From the NCBI GenBank assembly GCA_023375785.1, contig SZWC01003552.1:41822-62951 (forward strand): a DNA stretch of 21,130 bases. The letters run 5' to 3'. Shown here piece by piece: positions 1 through 9,325 of this stretch. The position numbers and the translations under genes were made by a program. The DNA is from Penium margaritaceum (lineage: Eukaryota; Streptophyta; Zygnematophyceae; Desmidiales; Peniaceae). The first letter of the stretch is position 1. The number at the start of each line of letters is the position of its first letter. The notes beneath the pieces are model-generated. The model was not told the DNA's origin and did not search any database. It saw nothing but the letters and a program-made list of their open reading frames with translations.

Positions 1-182
1 GTGAGCCTTAGCCTCCATGGCTAAGTGGTGTGGCTTGTGAGAGGGCTGACTTGCCCAAGCTCTAGCTCTATATGTACTCCATTATTTTGAGTGATTGAAC
101 AACCATTCTTCAGCACAAGTGATGCCCTTCCAATCACACATGCTCGCTGCTCCAAGGCTCCCTCTCTCCTCCAGTTCCAACA
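1..182 (+). repeat. 5' LTR of copy 1, 3' part only
   Basis: Matches the last ~180 bp of the other family A LTRs. It contains the conserved dyad CTTAGCC-N5-GGCTAAG, the TATA-like TATATG at 69-74, and the terminal CCAACA ending at 182. The upstream part lies outside the window. Confidence 0.85.
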
Positions 183-864
183 AGATGTAGCACCACCAAC
201 AGCAGCAGTTGTGCCAGTAGCACCGCGCTTGCCGCCCGCTAACGCTCCAGCACGAGGTCGTAGGTAACCTCTTAGGATGCGTTACAAGCCTGGTGAGCGT
301 GGCCATTTCTGGATACTCTAGAAACCAGAATAGATGAACATTGCAGTTGTAGCAGATTTAGATGAGCCAACGTCATACAAGGAGACTATGGCTACACCGG
401 ATGCAGCAGACTGGGCGCAAGCCGTGCAGCAGGAGATGCAATCGCAACTCGACAACGGCACGTGGGAGCTGATTGAGTGTCCACTTGGACGTAAGGTGAT
501 CAAGTGCAAGTGGTTGTTCAAGAAGAAGCGGGGAGCAGATGGTAACCTAGAAAAGTACAAGGCGAGACTGGTCGCCAAGGGCTACTTGCAGCAGGAGGGT
601 ATCGACTACATTGAAACTTTTGCCCCTGTTGTAAAGTTTGCCTCTATGCGCACGCTCCTCTCTCATGCAGCAGCTAAGGACTTCGAGGTTCACCACATGG
701 ATGTCAAGACAGCATTCTTGAATGGTGACTTGGAGGGGTTCGTCATGGCTGGCCAGGAACACCTGGTTTGCAAGCTGCAAATTTCGCTGTACGACCTCAA
801 GCAAGCGTCGCGTGCTTGGAACCAGAAGTTGGATGCGGCGTTGTACTCCATGGGGTTTGAGCGC

Positions 865-2232
865 AGCGAGTGTGACTATAGCGTGTATCGCCGGCAGCAT
901 GAGCATGAGATCGTCATCATCATTGTCTATGTGGATCACATGCTCCTCCTTTCCAGCAGCATGTTTGTACTGTAGAAGTTCAAGGAGGCCATGTAGGAGC
1001 GCTTTCCAGATGTCTGATCTCGGGGAGGCATCATACTTCCTCAGTATCCAGATCACGCGTGACCGCACATCACGCTCTCTCTCGCTACAGCAGAGTACCT
1101 CGTGAGCTTCAGTGGAGAAGCAGATGCAGCTCAGCGGCAGAAATACCAGAGCGCTGTCGGTAGTCTCATGTACCTGATGGTGGCAACCAGGCCGGACCTT
1201 GCACAGATATGAGCACTATGAGCGAGCACATGACTAATCCCAGACCTGAGCACCAGAAGGCAGTGAAGAGTCAACGTCAACATCACCTACAATGGCAATG
1301 ACAACAGCATCATCGGCTACACAGATGCAGATTGGGCTTCNCAAGGAGGCCATGTAGGAGCGCTTTCCAGATGTCTGATCTCGGGGAGGCATCATACTTC
1401 CTCAGTATCCAGATCACGCGTGACCGCACATCACGCTCTCTCTCGCTACAGCAGAGTCGCTACATCAAGGACGTCCTGCAGCGGAGCTTCAAGACGTCCT
1501 TGATGTAGCGACTCTGTTGTAGGACAGCAGAGTACCTCGTGAGCTTCAGTGGAGAAGCAGATGCAGCTCAGCGGCAGAAATACCAGAGCGCTGTCGGTAG
1601 TCTCATGTACCTGATGGTGGCAACCAGGCCGGACCTTGCACAGATATGAGCACTATGAGCGAGCACATGACTAATCCCAGACCTGAGCACCAGAAGGCAG
1701 TGAAGAGTCAACGTCAACATCACCTACAATGGCAATGACAACAGCATCATCGGCTNAGCGAGTGTGACTATAGCGTGTATCGCCGGCAGCATGAGCATGA
1801 GATCGTCATCATCATTGTCTATGTGGATCACATGCTCCTCCTTTCCAGCAGCATGTTTGTACTGTAGAAGTTCAAGGAGGCCATGTAGGAGCGCTTTCCA
1901 GATGTCTGATCTCGGGGAGGCATCATACTTCCTCAGTATCCAGATCACGCGTGACCGCACATCACGCTCTCTCTCGCTACAGCAGAGTACCTCGTGAGCT
2001 TCAGTGGAGAAGCAGATGCAGCTCAGCGGCAGAAATACCAGAGCGCTGTCGGTAGTCTCATGTACCTGATGGTGGCAACCAGGCCGGACCTTGCACAGAT
2101 ATGAGCACTATGAGCGAGCACATGACTAATCCCAGACCTGAGCACCAGAAGGCAGTGAAGAGTCAACGTCAACATCACCTACAATGGCAATGACAACAGC
2201 ATCATCGGCTACACAGATGCAGATTGGGCTTC
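865..2232 (+). repeat. Three copies of an RT-RNase H segment separated by single Ns
   Basis: Segment 865-1340 reappears as 1757-2232 with the same length (476 bp) and, as far as I can read, the same bases. The middle block 1342-1755 repeats 981-1318 but carries 76 extra bases at 1457-1532. The joins are the Ns at 1341 and 1756. Since all copies share the same stops and deletions, unmerged overlapping contigs are more likely than a real triplication. Confidence 0.8.
1452..1516. repeat. Perfect 24-bp inverted repeat inside the middle segment
   Basis: The arms 1452-1475 and 1493-1516 are exact reverse complements around a 17-nt spacer. The left arm is genuine pol sequence (RYIKDV region) that is missing from the two neighbouring copies. 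The right arm is its reverse copy, followed by a return to the parent sequence. Allowing one mismatch, the arms extend to about 30 bp. This suits a fold-back template switch or a chimeric read. Confidence 0.9.
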
Positions 2233-2676
2233 AAATCCTGAGACCTGCAAGTCCATCTTCGAACATGTGTTTCTCATGAAAGGAGGTGTCATCAGCTGGT
2301 GCAGCAAGTGGTAGGTGGTCGTGGCCACCTCGAGCACAGAAGCTGAGTACGTCTACCTCAGTTTTGGAGCCAAGAAAGCAGTGTGGTTCCAGCATCTCAT
2401 GGCAGAGATGAGTGGGAGTGTAGCAGTCCCACTTCCTATGCACGTCGACAACCAGAGCGCAATCATACTCGCCAAGAATCCTGAGCACCATGCACGCACC
2501 AAGCACATTGACATCGCATATCACTTCATCAGGGACATGGTGCAGGAGGGTGCTATCAAGCTAGAGTTTACTCCAACCAGCAGGCAGGTCGTTGATTTCT
2601 GTACCAAGCTTGTGACCCGTGAGAAGCAGCAGTTCTGCATGAAGGCATGTGGACTCAGCCCACTCTTACTGCGGCA

Positions 2677-2687
2677 AAATGGGAGAT
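2677..2687 (+). other. Polypurine tract-like site, copy 1
   Basis: The stretch AAAATGGGAGA, followed by a T, lies directly before the LTR start. Copy 4 has the equivalent GCAAAGTTGGAGAT in the same place. Plant Copia elements commonly carry a GGGAGAT-type plus-strand primer immediately upstream of TGTTGG. Confidence 0.6.
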
Positions 2688-3389
2688 TATTGGAAAAGGA
2701 GCCATCCGGCTCAGTTTCGAATCCACAAGAGCAAATTCTAGGAAACTTGTAGATGCCTGCTCCGATTGTCGATCCATCTTCATCATTGGAAAGATCAAGT
2801 GGCAAATTATCTACAGTCCAAGTTTCAGGCTGATCCAACTAGCGGATTGGGAGATATGAATTTTAAAAGTTTTGGGGGTCATGGACTGCCGATGTCTGGG
2901 TGGCCATGGGTGATGGATCCATGGTCAAAGAACCAATGGGAGAAATATCTGAAAAGGTCCTTGGTCTTAGGATGGCCTTGTCAGAGTGTACTGACTAGGA
3001 TAAAGGTACCTCTTCTTACTTTTTAGGTGAGATGAGATCCTTGTGTGCTAGCCATGGACACATGGCCATTCTCCATGGGTTTATGGATGATGTGACCACC
3101 AGGAGTGCGCCATGAGAGCATTTTCTAGCTCTCAAGGTCGTGTGTGATTGGTCAGTCTGATTGTTAGGCTCATTTCCTCCCTTGTGTGAGATTGTGGACT
3201 CTAGTGTGTGAGCCTTAGCCTCCATGGCTAAGTGGTGTGGCTTGTGAGAGGGCTTACTTGCCCAAGCTCTAGCTCTATATGTAGTCCATCATTTTGAGTG
3301 ATTCAACAACCATGCTTCAGCACAAGTGATGCCCTTTCACTGCCACATGCTCGATGCTCCAAGGCTCCCTCTCTCCTCCAGTTCCAACA
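2688..3389 (+). repeat. 3' LTR of copy 1
   Basis: About 702 bp. It starts TATTGG (TGTTGG in most others) after the polypurine-like site and ends CCAACA. A TATA-like TATAT sits at 3276-3280. It is about 35 bp shorter than the 3653-4389 LTR because it lacks a stretch near 2930. The flank beyond 3389 is the TACCA array. Confidence 0.9.
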
Positions 3390-3652
3390 ACCATACTATA
3401 CCATACCTCACCATGCCATACCATGCCATACCATTGCATACCATACGACACCACACCATAGCATACTATACCATACCATACCATACCATACCATACCATA
3501 CCATACCATACCATACCATACAAAACCATACCATAACATAGCATACCATAGCATACCATACCATACCATACCTTACCATACAATACCATAACATACCATA
3601 CCATACCATACCATACCATACCATACCATACCATACCATACCATACCATACC
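3390..3652. repeat. CCATA (TACCA) pentanucleotide array
   Basis: About 263 bp of imperfect CCATA units, purest at 3475-3520 and 3595-3651, with variants such as GCATA, CCTTA and CAATA elsewhere. It fills the whole gap between two family A LTRs. The unit has no stop codon in most frames, so long Tyr-His-Thr-Ile-Pro frames appear on both strands. They are not genes. Confidence 0.95.
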
Positions 3653-4389
3653 TGTTGGGCAAGGAGCCATCCGGCTCAGTTTCAGGTCCACAGGAGCAAG
3701 TTCCAGGAAAGTACCAGTTGCCTGCTCCGATCGTCAATCCAACTTCCCCATTGATAAGATCAGGTGGCAAAATGTATACGGTCCAAGTTTGAGGCCGATC
3801 CAACGGTCGGGTTGGGAGATATGAATTTTCGAAGTTTCAGGGGTCATGGACCGCCGATATTCGGGTGACCATGGGCGATGGCTCCATGCCTTAGCCTGAG
3901 AAAAGAAAAGGCAAGAGGTCCAGGGTCAAGACCTGATGGGAGAAATATCCAAAAAGGTCCTTGGTCTTAAGATTGCCTTGTCAGAGTGTGGTGACTAGGA
4001 TAAAGGTACCTCTGCTTTCTTTTTAGGTGAGGTGAGATCCTTGTGTGCTAGCCATGGACACATGGTGATTCTCCATGGGTTTGTGGGTTATGTGACCACT
4101 AGGAATGTGCCATGAGAGCATTCTCTAGCTCTCTAGGTCGTGTGTGAGTGGTCAGCCTGATTGCTAGGCTGATTTCCTCCCTTGTGTGAGATTATGGACT
4201 CTAGTGTGTGAGCCTTAGCCTCCATGGCTAAGTGGTGTGGCTTGTGAGAGGGCTGACTTGCCCAAGCTCTAGCTCTATATGTACTCCATCATTTTGAGTG
4301 ATTGAACAACCATTCTTCAGCACAAGTGATGCCCTTCCAATCACACATGCTCGCTGCTCCAAGGCTCCCTCTCTCCTCAAGTTCCAACA
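3653..4389 (+). repeat. Complete family A LTR, plus orientation
   Basis: About 737 bp, TGTTGG to CCAACA. It carries the family's TATA-like TATAT (4276-4280) and the short dyads seen in all copies. The left flank is the TACCA array. On the right, the single N at 4390 joins it to minus-strand gag sequence, so its own internal region, if any, is not visible. It may be a solo LTR or the end of an element broken at a contig boundary. Confidence 0.88.
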
Positions 4390-4390
4390 N

Positions 4391-5236
4391 CTCCTTCTAC
4401 TCCCTCTTGAGCTTGAAACACTCCTTTTTGTAGTGTCCCTTTTTCTAGCAGTAGTGGCATTTCCCTTTCTTTCTGCCTTTCTACTGCCAAGACTGCTTCT
4501 GCTGCAACTGGTTGCGTCAGCTCGTGGCCATAAAAGCTACTTCACTGCTGCCGCTGCCATTGCGCTTTGCTACATTGCGACGCTATTCCACCTGCACCAG
4601 GTCTGTGCAGATGAAGTCGAGGTCGAGAGTTGGCTGGCACTCCAGCGTCTCTCGCACCGTGTCGTAGCTGGTTGAGAGTCCCCTTAGCAAGAGGAGGATG
4701 AAGCGCGTCTCTTCCACAGGGTTGCCGGCCGCTCATAGCTGCTTCGCCAGCTCCTTTGCCCTGTCCAGGTACGCCTCCATCCCTTCACCACCCTGCATTT
4801 GCAGCGCCATCATCTTTCCCTCCAAAAGCATGAGGAATGCAAGATCCTTGCTCTCATACTTCTTGCACATCGTGTCCCACCCCTCCTTTGTAGTAGCCTT
4901 GTCACTCACATACTGAAGATGCGGGTTGGAGATGGTGTTGACAAGCAACCTGTAGGCCTGCCTGTCCTTCTTCTTCCACTCCTCATACACTGCTGCTACA
5001 GCTACAGAAGAACCCGCATCAGTTGCACCCTTTTGCAGAGTCTTCCCCACCACCACCTGCGCTGCGGTGATGCCTTTTGCCTGTGGAACTGGAGCCGGCT
5101 TGTCGCTGCTCACCACCTCCCACAAGCCTCTCTCCTCCGGAAGGAGGCGGGTTCGGATCTTCCAAAACGTGAAGTTGGCACGTCCCTCCAGCCTCTCCAA
5201 AGGCTGGACTACTATCACAATGCCAGCTGATGCCAT
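4391..5236 (-). pseudogene. gag: Copia gag remnant, copy 2
   Basis: Gag forms the particle that packages element RNA. The ATG at 5236 begins MASAG, followed by QPLERLEGRANFTFWKIR, which copies 3, 4 and 6 share. The frame is open for 167 codons to a TGA at about 4733. The same frame then continues through LLLRGL, FICTDLV and a zinc knuckle CxxCxxxGHxxxxC (about 4410-4455), which is intact except for a stop inside it. In-frame TAGs at 4481-4483, 4445-4447 and 4397-4399 occupy glutamine positions in copies 3 or 4. The frame ends at the N. The protein would lack its C-terminal part. Confidence 0.87.
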
Positions 5237-5736
5237 TTTTAGCCTTGGTGATGCTCAGCGCTGCCCTTCGATGACGGCGCAACCCCTGCTTCTGCTGCTA
5301 CTTCTGCCAGAAATCAGTCTGACACAAAATGGACTGTAGATGCCAGCAGACTGGGAATTTGGAAAAATGACGCCCTTCACTGGAACATTTAGCTCAAAAA
5401 CTTTCAGATCGATGCATAAAACTGGGTAATCAACGGGTATGCTTCTGCTCCTACTCCAACTCAGACCAGCCAGGTTGTAAACTATGTTTCTCCCAAACGA
5501 ATCAATGGAATACAAATGTTTTTGCATCAATGGAAAGCGTAGGAAAGAAACTACAATTGGTATGTACCACTTTTTAAATTTGACAAAGAAACAAGAGAGT
5601 TATGGTCATCACAAGGCGATAGTCTTACTCATAGAGAGGAGTGTAGCCCTGGCCGACCTCGTTTTGAGCAGTGGTCGATTGTCAAACGTGTCACTCTCAA
5701 AGTGACGGCCTGTGCTGGCTGAAAATGGCAGATCTT
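5237..5736 (-). other. Leader (5' untranslated region) of copy 2
   Basis: Non-coding sequence between primer site and gag start, clearly related to the leaders of copies 3, 4 and 5 (shared CAAATTTAAAAAGT and CTCCTACTCCAACTC segments). It is about 100 bp shorter than that of copy 4 because the part around the ATCC-ACCGTTGGA motif is deleted. In Copia elements this region usually carries packaging and priming signals. Confidence 0.75.
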
Positions 5737-5749
5737 GGCTCTGATACCA
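5737..5749 (-). other. Primer binding site, tRNA-iMet type, copy 2
   Basis: The minus strand reads TGGTATCAGAGCC two nucleotides after the LTR end. This is the common plant Copia primer site, complementary to the 3' end of initiator tRNA-Met. Confidence 0.9.
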
Positions 5750-5751
5750 AA

Positions 5752-6490
5752 TGTTGGATCTGGAGGAGAGAGGGAGCCTTGGAGCAGCGAGCATGTGTGA
5801 TTGGAAGGGTATCACTTGTACTGAAGAATGGTTGTTCAATCACTCAAAATGATGGAGTACATATAGAGCTAGAGCTTGGGCATATCAGCCCTCTCACAAG
5901 CCACACCACTTAGCCATGGAGGCTAAGGCTCACACACTAGAGTCCATAATCTCACACAAGGGAGGATATCAGCCTAGTAATCAGGCTGACGACTCACACA
6001 CGACCTAGATAGCTAGAAAATGCTCTCATGGCACACTCCTAGTAGTTACACAACCCACAAGCCCATGGAGAATCGCCATGTGTCCATGGCTAGCACACAA
6101 GGATCTCACCTCACCTAAAAAGTAAGGAAATGTACCTTTATCCTAGTCAGCACACTCTGACAAGGCAATCCTAAGACCAAGGACCTTTTTTGGATATTTC
6201 TCCCATCAGGTCTTGACCCTGGACCTCTCGCGTTTTTCTTTTTTGAGACTAAGGCATGGGGCCATCGCCCATGGTCACCCGGATATCGGTGGTCGATGAC
6301 CTCGAAAACTTCGAAAATTCATATATCCCAATCCGACCGTTGGATCAACCTCAAACTTTGACCTTCGATATTTTGCTACCTGATCTTTCCAATGGTGAAG
6401 TTGGATTGACAATCGGAGCAGGCATCTGGTACTTTCCTGGAACTTGCTCCTATGGACCTGAAACCGAGCCAGATGGCTCCTTTTCCAATA
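5752..6490 (-). repeat. 5' LTR of copy 2
   Basis: About 739 bp on the minus strand, TATTGG (6490) to CCAACA (5752), next to a perfect primer site. A TATA-like element lies at about 5861-5866. The outer flank interrupts an RT fragment of a second Copia family. Confidence 0.9.
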
Positions 6491-6937
6491 TAGTTAGCAA
6501 ACATTGCCCTCCGGAACTTTCACTCCCTGGGGCACTTCCATCAACACCTCTTTATCAAGCTTCCCATAGAGGAAAGCCGTCTTGACATCCATCTGATGGA
6601 CCTCCAGATCTTTTGTAGCAGCAACATGGATCTGATGGAGGCAAAGGTGACGACAGGTGCAAAGGTCTCCTCGTATTTTGAGCCTGCACGCTCGGAAAAC
6701 CCCTTCGCCACAACTCTTGCCTTGTACTTGTCGATAGTACTTTCCTGCTGAAACATTTTCCGGAGTAGCCACTTTGACCCCACCACGTGTGCGTTTGAGG
6801 GCCTGTCTACAAGATTCCATGTTCCGTTCTCTTGAATGGATGGGAATTCGCTATCCACTACCTCCTTCAACTTGGCCGCATCTCGCATGTTCATCACCTC
6901 CGTTACGGTCAAAGGTTCTCCCTGAGCCAAGCATGAC
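6491..6937 (-). pseudogene. Reverse transcriptase fragment of a second Copia family (family B)
   Basis: The minus strand encodes GEPLTVTEVM, NGTWNLVDRP, KYKARVVAKGFSE, YEETFAPVVTFASIR, then after a frameshift near 6625 HQMDVKTAFLYGKLDKEV and VPQGVKVPEGNVC. These are the N-terminal blocks of Copia RT (fingers and palm start). The wording differs too much from family A to be another copy of it. The fragment has family A LTRs at both ends, pointing outward, and no LTR or primer site of its own. About 149 codons remain of an RT/RNase H region normally near 450. Confidence 0.85.
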
Positions 6938-7682
6938 TGTTGGGAAAGGAGCCATCCAGCTTAGTTTCAGGTCAACAGCAGCAAGTTCCAGGAAACTACC
7001 AAATTCCTACTCGGATCGTCAATCGCATTTCACCATTGGAAAGATCAGGTGGTAAAATATGTACGGTCCAAGTTTGAGGCTGATCGTATGGTGAGATTGG
7101 GAGATTTGAATTTTCGAAATTTCTAGGGTCATCGATCCCAAAAACTTCAAAAATTTCGAAAACGCTAATATGTGGGTGATCATGGGCGACGGCTTCATAC
7201 CTTAGCTTGAGGTCCAGGGTCAAGACCAGATGGGAGAAATATCAAAATAGGTCCTAGATTATTGGGTTGCCTTGTGAAAGAATGCTGACTAGGAAAAAAG
7301 GTACCTCTCCTTACCTTTTAGGTGTGGTGAGATCCTTGTGTGCTAGCCATGGACACATGGCGATTCTCCATGGGATTGTGGATTATGTGACCATTATGAG
7401 TGTGCCATGAGAGCATTTCCTAGCTCTCTAGGTCGTGTGTGAGTGGTCAGCCTGATTGCTAGGCTGATTTCCTCTCTTGTGTGAGATTATGGACTCGTGT
7501 TTGAGCCTTAGCCTCCATGGCTAAGTAGTGTGGCTTGTGAGAGGGTTAAAATGCCCAAGTTCTAGCTCTATATGTACTCCATCATTTTGAGTGATTTAAC
7601 AACCAATCTTCAGCACAAGTGATGCCCTTCCAGTCCCATGTGCTTGCTTGTTCAAGGCTCCCTCTCTCCTCCAGTTCCAACA
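6938..7682 (+). repeat. 5' LTR of copy 3
   Basis: About 745 bp, TGTTGG to CCAACA. Short dyads kept across copies include CTTAGCC-N5-GGCTAAG (7507-7525) and CAGCCT-N7-AGGCTG (7448-7466). A TATA-like TATATG lies at 7569-7574, about 110 bp before the LTR end. Confidence 0.92.
7569..7574 (+). promoter_or_regulatory. TATA-like element of the LTR
   Basis: CTATATG occurs at the same place in every family A LTR that reaches this far (69-74, 3276-3280, 4276-4280, and minus-strand copies near 5861, 13942 and 19921). If used, transcription would start about 80 bp before the LTR end. The role is inferred from position and conservation only. Confidence 0.5.
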
Positions 7683-7684
7683 CT

Positions 7685-7697
7685 TGGTATCAGAGCC
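7685..7697 (+). other. Primer binding site, tRNA-iMet type, copy 3
   Basis: TGGTATCAGAGCC, two nucleotides after the LTR end, identical to the copy 2 site. Complementary to the 3' end of plant initiator tRNA-Met, so this is where minus-strand DNA synthesis would start. Confidence 0.93.
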
Positions 7698-8334
7698 AAG
7701 TTCTGCCACTTTCAGCCAGCACAGGCCGTCACTTTGAGAGTGACGTGTTGGATTCAAATCTTCACAAAAAATGACAGTCAACTACTAGATTGTCAAGGTC
7801 AAGAGACAAGATTTCCAACGAGACCTCAATCCTAAAGATCCAAAGGTCGGATTGAGAGTACCTGAGAGTACTTTATACTTAAAACGAGGTCGGCAAGGGC
7901 TACACTCTTCTCTCTACGTAAGACGACAATCTTACTTAGAGAGAAGCCTTCTGATGAATATATCTCTCTTGATTCTTTGTCAAATTTAAAAAGTAGCACA
8001 ATCAAATTAAAGTAATTTTCCTAAGCTTTCCATTGGTATGTTTGGGAGAAACGCTGTTTAAAAGCTGGCTGGTATGACCTGGAGTAGGAACAACAGCATA
8101 CCTAGTTTTCAAAATGGCATATTTCTGAAAACCCATTGTTGATGACCCCGTTTTATGGGTGGATCTGAAACGTTTTGAGCTGAATTTTCTAGTGGTGGGT
8201 TCAGTTTTTCAATATTCCTAGTCTGCTTGCCTCTAAAGTCCATTTTCTGAAGACAGATTTCTGACGTAAGCAGTTGCAGAAGCAGGGGTAGCGCCCCCAC
8301 TCAAGGGCATCGCTGAGCATCACCTAAAATCAAA
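7698..8334 (+). other. Leader of copy 3
   Basis: About 640 bp without a credible reading frame, related along its length to the copy 4 leader on the minus strand (19190-19796) and to the copy 5 leader (20214-20705). It is more diverged than those two are from each other. Confidence 0.75.
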
Positions 8335-9325
8335 ATGGAAGCACAAGCGTGGTAACAGCAGCCCAACCCTTGGAGAGGCTGGAAGGACGCGCCAACTTCA
8401 CGTTTTGGAAGATCCGTACCCGCCTCCTTTTGCAGGAGAGGGGCTTGTGGGAGGTGGTGAGCGGCGACGAGCGCGCTCCGCCTCCATAGGTCAAAGGCAT
8501 CACCGCAGCAGAGGTGGTGGCGGGAAAGATGCTGCAGAAAGGTGCAGCAGATGCAAGTTCATCTACAACTATAGCGATGGCATGTCAGGAGTGGAAGAAG
8601 AAGGACAGGCCGGCTTGCAGGCTGCTTGTGAACACCATCTCCAATCCGCATCTTCAGTACGTGACTGACAAGGCTATTGCAAAAGAGGGATGGGACACAT
8701 TGTGCAAGAAGTATGAGAGCAAGGATCCTGTATTCCTCATGCTTTTGGAGAAGAAGATGATGGCGTTGAAAATGCAGGATGGCGAACCGATGGAGGCGTA
8801 CTTGGACAGGGCAAAGGAGCTGGTGTAGTAGCTGAAAGCGGCCGGCAACCCTCTGGAAGACACGCTCTTTGTCCTTGTCTTGCTGAGGGGACTCCCAACG
8901 AGCTATGATCCGATGCGAGAGACGTTAGAGTCCCAGCCGACTGTCGACTTGGACTTCATCTGCACGCACATGGTGGAGGTAGAGTTGAGTCGCAATACCG
9001 CAAAGCGCAATGGCGGCAATAGCAGCAGTGAAGCAACTTTCATGGCCATGGGCTCACGCAACCAGCGGCAGCAGCAGTCCGGGCAGCAGAGAGGCAAGAA
9101 GAAGGATAAATGCCACTATTGCCAGAAAGAGGGGCACTACAAGAAAGAGGAGCAACAGAAGCAGTAAATGCAGGAATATCCATAACAACAGTAACAGCAG
9201 TCACAGCAATGTCATCAACAGCAACAGCAGCAGCAGCAGAACCAAACCAGCATGCGCTATTTTGGCAACATGAACGTCACCAAGGAGGTACCCGACCGCC
9301 TATTCATGGCGTAATCTGGCATGTT
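8335..9325 (+). pseudogene. gag: Copia gag remnant with glutamine-rich tail, copy 3
   Basis: The ATG at 8335 has lost one base within the first ten codons relative to copy 4, so it now runs into TAA after six codons. The original frame resumes with QPLERLEGRANFTFWKIR. Stops at 8487-8489 (TAG for Gln), 8826-8828 and 8829-8831 break it. The open part 8514-8828 covers EWKKKDRPACRLLVNTIS and EAYLDRAKEL. Next come LLRGLPTSYD, FICTHMVEVEL and a zinc knuckle start CHYCQKEGHYKKE at 9112-9150, whose last cysteine is missing through a deletion. A CAG/CAA-rich stretch follows, then HFGN-like sequence before the break at the TGGTA array. Confidence 0.87.
9150..9243 (+). repeat. CAG/CAA-rich (polyglutamine-type) tract
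   Basis: Glutamine-rich codons mixed with AAC/AAT and TCA follow the gag zinc knuckle. The counterpart on the minus strand in copy 4 is 18240-18360, so the tract belongs to the family and is not a chance microsatellite. Here it is frameshifted. Confidence 0.8.

Larger units (their letters stand above)
183..2664 (+). pseudogene. pol: Copia pol remnant (end of integrase linker, reverse transcriptase, RNase H), copy 1
   Basis: Translated pieces match the copy 4 polyprotein. The longest open stretch is 334-975 (213 codons), covering the RT start (WELIE..., KYKARLVAKGY), ETFAPVVKF, HHMDVKTAFLNG and the polymerase motif. That motif reads YVDH (928-939) where copy 4 has YVDD, so a catalytic aspartate is lost. 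In-frame stops at 319-321, 331-333, 973-975, 994-996 and 2312-2314 each fall where copy 4 has glutamine. An extra T near 1006 shifts the frame, and two deletions remove the segments corresponding to RYIKDVLQ... and the stretch after AVKR. RNase H sequence resumes at 2315 (TSSTEAEYV, HVDNQSAI). The natural TGA stop at 2662 has become TTA, so the frame reads into the LTR. Not functional. Confidence 0.88.
1..3389 (+). mobile_element. Copia family A, copy 1: internally deleted LTR retrotransposon
   Basis: A plus-strand element running from the tail of its 5' LTR (to 182), through a partial pol region, to a complete 3' LTR (2688-3389). The 5' LTR end is joined directly to the acidic linker that follows integrase in copy 4, so primer site, leader, gag, protease and integrase are absent. 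It could only have moved with proteins supplied by a relative. The middle (865-2232) holds repeated segments separated by single Ns, so its true internal length is uncertain. The left end is cut by the window edge, so no target-site duplication can be tested. Confidence 0.85.
4391..6490 (-). mobile_element. Copia family A, copy 2: 5' LTR, leader and gag only
   Basis: On the minus strand the order is LTR (6490 to 5752), primer site (5749 to 5737), leader, and gag starting at 5236. The element stops at the N at 4390, just after the gag zinc knuckle. Whether pol was lost or simply lies on an unjoined contig cannot be told. On the upstream side the LTR interrupts a fragment of another Copia family. 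Confidence 0.87.
6938..9325 (+). mobile_element. Copia family A, copy 3: 5' LTR, leader and gag, truncated
   Basis: Full 5' LTR (6938-7682), perfect primer site (7685-7697), long leader and a broken gag. Similarity to copy 4 stops at about 9325, where sequence matching the gag-protease linker runs into the TGGTA array. No protease, integrase, RT or 3' LTR is visible. Confidence 0.88.

Noticed and set aside
547-1068. 173-codon frame on the strand opposite RT in copy 1
   Set aside because: It mirrors the RT coding sequence, recurs wherever the segment is repeated, and has no recognisable domain.
2647-3026. Frames crossing the 3' LTR of copy 1
   Set aside because: They arise partly from the lost pol stop and partly from non-coding LTR sequence. 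Other LTR copies do not keep them open.
3390-3652. Possible CRISPR array
   Set aside because: The unit is 5 bp and has no spacers. It is a simple tandem repeat.
3298-3803. Long frames rich in Tyr-His-Thr-Ile-Pro or Trp-Tyr-Gly-Met-Val on both strands
   Set aside because: They are produced by the five-base repeat, which has no stop codon in these frames. There is no domain and no composition bias of a gene.
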